Positions 20,406 through 26,792 of a stretch of 26,792 nt of DNA are shown here, in pieces; the first letter of the stretch is position 1, and each line of letters opens with the position of its first letter. Source of the stretch: Chromera velia. Its lineage: Eukaryota; Sar; Chromeraceae. Position numbers and translations under genes: made by a program. The notes beneath the pieces were generated by a model that was given only the letters and a program-made list of their open reading frames with translations, did no database searches and was not told the DNA's origin. The stretch spans positions 8,967 to 35,758 of the forward strand of contig JAHBMJ010001091.1 in NCBI GenBank assembly GCA_018398765.1, given 5' to 3'.

Positions 20406-20939
20406 CCAAATTTTGCTGGAATGCCACATCACAGTGCGTCAGACAGAGTCAGAGACGGCCGTTCGGAAGATCTTCCACTCGTTCATCAATGAATGCCACG
20501 ATTCAGCCGGTCTGGTTAATTCAAGTCACGTTCTGTTGGATGGATGTTCCAACTTGTATACACAATTCGTTATTCGATCGTCTAAAGGTATTAGGCGATC
20601 CTCCGTTCTTTCTTTCCGAGAAACTACAGACGGGAGCGCAGCTGCACGGCGACAGTGCATGACTCTTGTCACCAAAAGATTTGCGTTGCTTCCACCCGGC
20701 CTGCTGAATTTGTCTCGCAAAGCACGTGCCTCGATCTGTTGACTTGTCCAGTCAGCAGTGATTGACGGACTTCGAAAAAGACAAATCAGAAAATCAAGAA
20801 GAGAACAATTCTTGAGACTTTGCTATTTCTGTGTCCCTTTTACGTCTTTATTTCCCTATCACACCCCTGATCCCTCCGCCGCTTCCTAATCGCCCTTACT
20901 TCAGTAGGGATAACTGGGAGGGGCCCTGACGAGGGCAGA

Positions 20940-21544
20940 ATGTTCTCCTCACTGACGGACCTTGCCCAAACAAGCCGGACACCCGTGTGGACGTACACCT
21001 TCCTGGCCTCGGCAATCGTTTCCATCTCCTTCCTCGTCGCCGCCGCACTCACAGAGCAATGGTCAACACTCCATAGAAAGTTCATGCGGCAGAAAACAAC
21101 TTCAGACGAAGCAAAAGCAGGAACAAAGACCAAAATCGTGCATGAGCTCCTTTGCATCACGTGGGAGCCGTTTGCGTGAAAATTCGTATCCTCAGTATAC
21201 GTATATACATGACTTCACTGTGACTGGGCAGCTTTCGAGAAGTGAGATACCTACCCCGTACTGATGGAGAAGACAGGGACGAAGCTGCAGAAAGCTTGTT
21301 TTTTTCTACTCTGTAGCGATTGCTAACGATACAATTTGATGACGCTGGCGACAACAAGAACATACCATTTCTGCGTGCAGGATTGTGGGCTTCGGTTCTG
21401 CCCCCTTCACCACTCGTCAGTCTCTCCGTCTGTCTCTCCTACACCCTTTCCTTGGAATTCTGCCGCTCTTCACCTGCCTGTCCGTCCGTCTTTTTGCTGT
21501 ATCCATGAAAAGCAGGAGGGAAAAGAAGGAAGTACGTAGTCTGT

Positions 21545-21581
<37 letters not shown>

Positions 21582-22748
21582 CCTCTCTCTCACTGCGCCT
21601 GTCTCTGTTTGTCTGTCTATCTCTCTCTCTGTCTCCCTTTGTTCCCGTTGGTATCTCTCGCTGCCGCTCGATCTCTTTTGTGTGTTGTCTCTTCATGTGC
21701 TAGGGTCTGCTTCTGCGTGCGCTTTCTTTGCTGCTGCCGTTTCCTATTCTTTGCACTCTTTCTCTGACACTCAAGGGACTGCACTACCCAGCAGGACTGC
21801 TGCCTGAATTCATGTGTCTTGAGAGCAAGGGGCCTTCTTCCTTTCCTCCTCCCTCCCTTCTTCCTCTGCTCTTTTTCTTTCTGTCTATGGAGCAACCCAG
21901 AATTCTTCCTTCTCTGCGTACAGAACCGCATTGCATTCTTCTTCATCAATACCCAAACAATCTCCCATGCCTTGCCTGCGTCTCTCCTTGTCCGTGCAGT
22001 GAGGATAAGAGTAAGTCTACACGGGAAAAAGTAACAAACGACGGAACGGGGGCCTAGTCCTTTTGGAGTTCTTCAGAGAAAAGAAGAAAGAGAGAGAAGG
22101 GAGAGCGGACGGAAAGGAAAAGCATTGAAGGAAAAAAGAAAAGAAGGAAGGAAGGAAGGAAGCAAGCAAGGAAGGAAGGAAGGATCAGAGAAAGAAGGAG
22201 AAAATGGAAAGACAGGCAGATCGACAGAGAGAAAGATAGATAGATGGATAGATGAGCACTTGAAAATAAAAGAAGAAGGAAGAAAGAACAAAGAGAGGCA
22301 GATACACGCAAACGTTGAGTGTGCGACTGGCGTTTTCCTCTCCTCTTTTACGACCAGCTGGACTGACGGGAGAAAAAAAGGAGACTCAGAAAAGGAGAAA
22401 GGGCACGAACGAGGACAATGACGGGTAAACAAAAGAAGGGACAGGAAGAATCGGAGGCAGGCAGCACCAAAAGGGAGTGAGAAGAGCACGGACCGACGCG
22501 CCTTTTTCACTCTCTCCCGCACCTTACAGATGACTTTTCCGTCAATCGCACACACACTTCTTTCCACTTTCCCTCTCTCTCTTTTCCCCTTTGCTTCCTG
22601 CATCTCCCAACTCTTTGGATTCTTCCTTCGCTCTCCGCCGCCTTCTTTCTCTCCTTCGCTTTCTCTAAATCCACCAAGTTGTCACTGAGGCTGTCCCAAG
22701 TTTCTTTCTTGTTCACATCAATTAGCCCCCTCTTATGTTTGGCTTTCG

Positions 22749-22784
<36 letters not shown>

Positions 22785-24159
22785 GTCAGGTTGGCCTTTT
22801 TTCGATCAACGTTGCCACTGCGTTTGGGGGCGGCGGGTTTGGGTTCGGAGGGCATGGGGGAGACGGCTCAGACAGTGCTGAGGCGAGCAATGAAAACTTT
22901 ATGATCTTTAAGCTGCGCCAAAACGCGTGCAAACAAGGAGGGTCAGGGGGGGGATTCGATTCCCTTTGTACTCGTCTGACCTTACTGCTTTGCTTGGATG
23001 CTCTGACGTTAGTCGTTTGCGTGGTCTCTCTGGTGTCTCTCGTGTACGCGCTTGTGGCGTTAAGGGAGCTTCTCGCGAGGCCGTCATCCTGGATGATGGC
23101 GCCGCTCTTCGTGGAGGGACCAGGACCTGTGCAAGGGGCACCAGTCGGGGCAGGGGCAGGGGGGGAGGCGAGGGGTGTACAGGTGGCACCTCAGGAGAAT
23201 CAGGGGGGGGCTCAGAGTCTAGGTTCAGAGGGGGGGATGAGGCGTCGGTATTTTTCGGAAGATGATATCTTTAACTTTTTGCTTCGGAAACGGATTGAAT
23301 GGAGGGAACAAATCGAGAGGAGAGCTCTTTTGTGTGGTGGAATGACAGCATTTGTGGTGGTTTTATGGACTGCGGCGGCTGTTTATGCGGATCAGGGCGG
23401 AGGGGGGAAGGCGATGGGGTTGCCGGACCTGCACATGGGGGCAGACTCCCAACTTCTTGCGTGAGTCGCTCAAAATGGGAATAGGGGAATTTCGGGGTGA
23501 TGTAGTTATCTGCATTGGTGTGTGCGTAGGGAAATGCATCCAGTATTGATTTTGTGCATATCGTGTGTCTGCTTGGTGCTTCAGCTTACTCATCGCAGGC
23601 TTTGATTGTGTCTTCTTTTGTTCAATTTTTTCGGACTTGTTGTTTTCTGTGGATCGGCAGGCACTTTCCGTGTATCAGTATTATTCCGCCATCTGTTTGC
23701 GTGTGTGTGTCGGCCAGTGACCGCGTTCGGCATGTTTGTTTTCTCTCTTTTTTCTCCTTCCAAAGGTTTCCTTTCTGTCTGTCCTGCTTTCTGCTTGTCT
23801 CTCCTTCTTCCCTCATGCATGTGCATCAATCCCTAGCGGCCTCCATACTCTACGTGGTATGAGCTCTCAGTTTCCCTAGGGACTGGAAGGCTGCACATCC
23901 TCCATATTATTCTTGTGAGGTTGGCGTCACAGCATGAAGCTCTCCACGTGTTTCTTTTTCCGATGGTCCTGTTTCGATTTTGATTGCGCCTGTACTTGCC
24001 TTCCCTCTATGCAGGTGGCGTCCTGGTGTCTCGTACTTCTTTGCGGTACTCGTTGCCCTTCTTTCTCTGTTGCTGATCCCCTCAGTCCGGAAGATCTGCG
24101 CACACGAGATGGAACCTGTGGAGGCATTCTTCCAAGATCCACCGTACTACCTTGAATGA
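20940..24159 (+). CDS. Four-helix (tetraspan-type) membrane protein of unknown family, at least four exons
   Basis: The start ATG is at 20940. Helix 1 (TYTFLASAIVSISFLVAAAL) lies in exon 1 and is followed by TEQW. The secure 3' exons are 22790-23460 and 24015-24159: the donor GTGAGT at 23461 and acceptor ATGCAG join in phase 2 and restore frame across the TGA at 23462. They encode helix 2 (LTLLLCLDALTLVVCVVSLV), an acidic/basic segment RRRYFSEDDIFNFLLRKR, helix 3 (LLCGGMTAFVVVLWTAAAVY), and helix 4 (VSYFFAVLVALLSLLLIPSV) before PPYYLE and stop. The middle is uncertain: exon 21924-22010 (NRIAFFFINTQTISHALPAS..., donor GTAAGT) fits phase 0 on both sides. Joined to exon 1 ending at 21137 it gives 366 residues. 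An alternative adds 21381-21531 (IVGFGSAPF..., donor GTACGT) after a donor at 21062. Topology resembles claudin/PMP22-like tetraspans, but I recognise no signature. Gly-rich loops separate the helices. Confidence 0.7.
21541..21640. repeat. (CT)n-rich tract in a large intron
   Basis: CT/TC dinucleotides and CTGT tetranucleotides dominate this stretch, inside the unresolved middle of the four-helix membrane protein gene. Its Ser-Leu frames are not coding. Confidence 0.85.
22083..22310. repeat. Purine-rich (GAAG)n/(GATA)n intronic stretch
   Basis: GAAG/GGAA units (about 22138-22184) and GATA units near 22235-22250 occur in a strongly purine-rich intron segment. No coding signal is seen. Confidence 0.75.
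22751..22789 (+). repeat. (CT)n run serving as the polypyrimidine tract of a splice acceptor
   Basis: About 30 bases of CT dinucleotides followed by GTCTGTCAG end exactly at the inferred exon start 22790. The microsatellite therefore probably acts as the acceptor's pyrimidine tract. Confidence 0.7.
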
Positions 24160-24660
24160 TTGATTCATGAGGGGATTGAGTGGCCTGCATCTGATGGTCT
24201 TCGCTCCCCATTCAACGCTGTGATCGTTTGGTGTATGCAGAAGAGGTTCAGTCCGTCTATCTCTCACGCGCGCACACATATACGCAAACAAAGTCACACG
24301 CCTACGCACAGACACACGGACAGAAAAATAGGGTCCGCTCGCTATCTCTCTCTTCCCATCTTGATTATTCTTTTCTCACTCAATCACTTGATTCTTCGGT
24401 GGATAGAAAGAAGGCGCTGTACAGCGGCTTCGCACAGTTGCCCATCATGTAATGTGTCAGAGGTTTGTGGAAAGAGTCAGAGAATGCAGGAGGAGCGGCA
24501 ACAGTCGATCGGTCTTCCGGTCGGACAGACAGTGTACAGAGAGCATTTGAGGAAGATGTTGAGCACAGCCGCCGCGTAGTATTCTGCGCATCGATCAGAG
24601 ACAGTCCTGCACTGGCAAGAATCGCAGCCAGGTCACAGGCCAGGTGAAGGTCTTAGCAAT
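24160..24660. other. Spacer downstream of the four-helix membrane protein gene
   Basis: This is probably 3' untranslated and spacer sequence. It contains a CA/ACAC-rich patch near 24265-24325. An open frame to 24579 exists, but it has no family resemblance and no splice-like borders. Confidence 0.5.
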
Positions 24661-24673
24661 TCCTAATAGTGAG

Positions 24674-24708
24674 AACTGCATGATTAGCGGCTGCAGCTGC
24701 ATGCAGTT
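24674..24708. repeat. Hairpin at the edge of AT-rich block C
   Basis: AACTGCATG (24674-24682) and CATGCAGTT (24700-24708) are perfect 9-base inverted arms around a 17-base loop containing GCTGCAGCTG. The DNA to the right becomes AT-rich. Confidence 0.6.
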
Positions 24709-24767
24709 TTCAAATCAAACAATTTAGTATGGCTAAGTATGCCCTGTACGCTTAACGTGCATACTGA

Positions 24768-25202
24768 GCAGTCAGTGAACGGCTGGGTCAACGGTTTGAG
24801 TTCAGAACTTATGTACCTAGTTATGTACTTGCATATCATTATTATTCAATTTGCAAAGCCTGTGAAGAAAAAAGTTGGGAGAAATTGATTGACGATCCGA
24901 TTCACTATCTGACAACTTGTGCCCGAACGGAGGTGCCGCGGGGGAGACTGAGTGATCTCTGGTATAGGCGACTGGAGCGTATGTCGATAGAAGAAGTATG
25001 TGAGCACGGAGAGAGACAGGAAGCCCGAAGGGGTAGGGGGGTGCGGCAGGCTGAGGAGCGGGTAAGGCGGTACTTCTCGCTTCTTCTTCAAAGGGATGCC
25101 CGAAAGGCCAGTGCCCTCATTGCTGCATACCTAGGACTGGACCAATCGATCCTGAGGAGCAGTGTTTTGCTAGCTAGTAGTCCTAAAGTTCGGCCGCTTT
25201 AG
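24768..25202 (+). pseudogene. Possible 3' remnant of a non-LTR retrotransposon reverse transcriptase ORF
   Basis: An open frame without an ATG runs from the stop at 24765-24767 to TAG-type termination at 25200-25202. Early in it, codons 24852-24920 spell C-x2-C-x13-H-x4-C (SICKAC ... DPIHYLTTC). A Cys/His cluster of this shape is typical of the C-terminal end of non-LTR (LINE-like) reverse transcriptases. It is followed by Arg/Glu-rich helical sequence (LERMSIEEVCEHGERQ). The frame is more GC-rich than the AT-rich DNA around it. A 5'-truncated LINE copy with its 3' untranslated region would fit, but the reverse transcriptase core is absent, so the identification is weak. A small stem (GAGCAT/ATGCTC, 25205-25224) follows the stop. 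Confidence 0.35.
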
Positions 25203-25840
25203 GTGAGCATTCACTAGCATGCTCCTAGCTTGTAATATGACATGAATACTCACAGACTGCCCTTTGTCATTGCAGTGGGACACGATGGCTGGCGGGTTAA
25301 GTCACTTCATCACATACTGTTCCTACTTTTGCATGCAATATTATGATTCATTATATTGTTCCTCCTTTTACATGCAAGTAGTTTTTTGGCTAGGCGAATA
25401 CTAGGCGACACATGATAGGATAAGATATAGGATTTATGTTCCGGGTGCCCCTCTAGGTGCCCTTTATGTTCACTGCAAACTCTGATTTACCTGGTGATTT
25501 ACTAATGTTTTGTGCTAGCAGGACGTCTTAAAAAAAAAAAAAAAACTTAGTGTACAAAGCTGTATTTGTGCATGGATTATAATTCAAACATTTTCACTAC
25601 TATTTTAAAACTCAAAAAATTCAAATTTGAGGATCACTTAGCTTTACATTAACATTTAACCTAGTTACCTAGATAAAATATAAAATTTAAATTCAAAGTT
25701 TTTTGTAGTATGTTTTTTAGTGACATGCTAGGTGATATATATCCAAAAAAGCAATGCATTCGCAAATTAATCTAAAAATTGATAAGTTGTTGCATTATCA
25801 AATTTAAAACTGCATTCAGAAACATTTTTAGAAACCTTGT
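25203..25840. other. AT-rich block C with a 16-base A run
   Basis: The sequence is AT-rich with stops in all frames. A pure A run at 25530-25545 could be the tail of a retroposed element whose coding remnant lies upstream (24768-25202), or chance in AT-rich DNA. The words TACCTAG and AACCTAG recur, as in the other AT-rich blocks. Confidence 0.45.
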
Positions 25841-26400
25841 TTCCAAAGAAAGGCTCCGGCATTATCTCCGGCAGTTCAAGAGGTGGTTCTGTTTTTTTAA
25901 ATGATGACAGGTTTTCATTTTTAGTGACAGCCCAAGTAGTTGCCCATGCACCTCCAGCCAGTCGGACAGAGGTGCTTCAAAAACCTGAGAGAGACTTTCT
26001 TACAGAGAGACTTGTTTTCACAAAAAAAAACATCAGTTTGTCACGCCCCCCCACTCCACAGAGCTGGTTGTTTGGACGGAGGTGAATTGAAATGAGGTAC
26101 CCATGCGCTTCAGCGCATCAAGGAAGGGTTGGTAGTCGGGATTTTTGTCGCACCTGCACGAAGTTGTTCATTGGTTTTACTGTCAATTACATGTCTCTTT
26201 CAGATGCTTTTGTTATTGTAAACAGATCTTTCCGTATGTGTGTATTACTCTCTTTCTCTCGTTTTCGGCCGTACGCTGAATCTAGAATTGATTCACTGAC
26301 GCGCTCTAACTAGTTAGTCTTCTCCGTTCCTGCACTCACACCTGCTCCTCTTCCTCATGTCACCTCTTCGCTCCATCTGCTTAGCGTGCGACAAGAAAGT
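25841..26400. other. Unassigned region after AT-rich block C
   Basis: Composition returns to mixed. An 82-codon open frame at 25837-26085 has an ATG-free start, no recognised motif and a poly-A-derived Lys run, so I do not call it a gene. Nothing else stands out. Confidence 0.4.
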
Positions 26401-26449
26401 CCACCCTCAACTTCTTCCTTTGTCCCTCCCTCCTCCCTCAACTCTCATC

Positions 26450-26572
26450 TACAATTGACAGACAGAGAGAAAGACAGACTTGCAGGCAGGCAGGAAGGCA
26501 GGCAGGTAAGCAGAGAGCCCGACAGGTATGTAGGCAGGCAGGCAGGCGGGTAGAAGGCAGACAGCACGAGAC

Positions 26573-26605
<33 letters not shown>

Positions 26606-26722
26606 GAGAAAGGGAGAAAGGGAGGGAGGGAGGCAAATGTGCAGGCTGTCAGGCAAGAAACAAAAAGGAGGAAGGATAGAAAAAAAAACAGAGAAAGAGA
26701 TAGAGACAGAGACAGAGACAGC

Positions 26723-26754
<32 letters not shown>

Positions 26755-26759
26755 TGACA

Positions 26760-26792
<33 letters not shown>
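26450..26792. repeat. Long (GACA)n/(GGCA)n/(CA)n low-complexity tract
   Basis: GGCA units (about 26480-26550), GACA units (about 26570-26602 and 26722-26762) and CA dinucleotides (26761-26790) dominate to the end of the window. Its Cys/Leu/Ser/Val frames on the minus strand are repeat translations, not genes. Confidence 0.93.

Larger units (their letters stand above)
19864..20939. promoter_or_regulatory. Divergent promoter region between the p24 and four-helix membrane protein genes
   Basis: The region lies between start codons at 19863 (minus) and 20940 (plus). Its core, about 20218-20350, is GC-rich with GGCGCC palindromes, at least six GCATGC words and a (GATC)n run. Three TTCCGAG heptamers follow at 20378, 20388 and 20399. 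I found no conserved coding segment in it. In Apicomplexa, GCATGC-type words are known targets of AP2-domain factors and are common in Toxoplasma ribosomal-protein promoters. Applying that here is inference. Confidence 0.6.

Noticed and set aside
20116-20742. 208-codon plus-strand open frame across the GC-rich island
   Set aside because: It begins without an ATG and runs through GCATGC/GATC repeats. There are no conserved segments, and GC-rich DNA has few stops by chance.
22073-22603. 176-codon minus-strand open frame rich in Ser, Phe and Leu
   Set aside because: It is antisense to a purine-rich intron of the four-helix membrane protein gene; low complexity.
26438-26790. Cys/Leu/Val-rich open frames on the minus strand at the right end
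   Set aside because: These are direct translations of GACA, GGCA and CA tandem repeats.
26450-26792. Possible CRISPR-like array
   Set aside because: Units are 2-4 bases with no unique spacers of constant length, and the window is eukaryotic with spliced genes.

Overview
This window looks like nuclear DNA from a compact-gene protist, most likely an alveolate close to the Apicomplexa (a chromerid such as Chromera is my inference, not a match). The reasons are: every recognisable gene is split by GT..AG introns of roughly 200-900 bases; there are no operons or ribosome-binding sites; short tandem repeats and pyrimidine tracts fill introns and spacers; GCATGC/TGCATGCA words are frequent; and the MORN-repeat protein has the repeat order typical of alveolates. 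Most genes were rebuilt by joining conserved protein segments at splice sites whose phases agree.

Layout, left to right. (1) Plus strand 343-3458: an ABC1/COQ8 (UbiB) family atypical kinase with damaged catalytic motifs and two unresolved frame breaks. (2) Plus strand about 3684-7949: a nine-repeat MORN protein whose first exon joins in phase to the last ABC1 exon, so the two may be one fused gene. (3) 7950-10870: a spacer of microsatellites and then an AT-rich block. (4) Minus strand 12612-11010: a CaiB/BaiF (family III CoA-transferase / alpha-methylacyl-CoA racemase) protein in two exons. (5) 12613-13414: a GC-rich divergent promoter region. (6) Plus strand 13415-14584: a membrane-anchored protein resembling DUF4336 / degenerate metallo-beta-lactamase folds, in two exons. 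(7) 14585-16900: purine-rich spacer and a large AT-rich block. (8) Minus strand 19863-17219: a complete five-exon p24/TMED (emp24/gp25L) cargo receptor of the early secretory pathway. (9) 19864-20939: a second GC-rich, motif-dense divergent promoter region. (10) Plus strand 20940-24159: an unrecognised four-helix membrane protein. (11) 24160-26792: an AT-rich block with a possible non-LTR retrotransposon remnant, then low-complexity GACA/CA repeats.

The genes do not form a pathway. They cover a mitochondrial or plastid-type kinase fold, a membrane-associated scaffold, acyl-CoA metabolism, ER-Golgi transport and membrane proteins. The regular feature is architectural: genes sit in divergent pairs around GC-rich islands, and AT-rich blocks lie where genes end. 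I see no CRISPR array, rRNA, tRNA, prophage or new defence system. The most unusual candidates are the possible pseudokinase-MORN fusion, the two patterned divergent promoters, and the hairpin-edged AT blocks.
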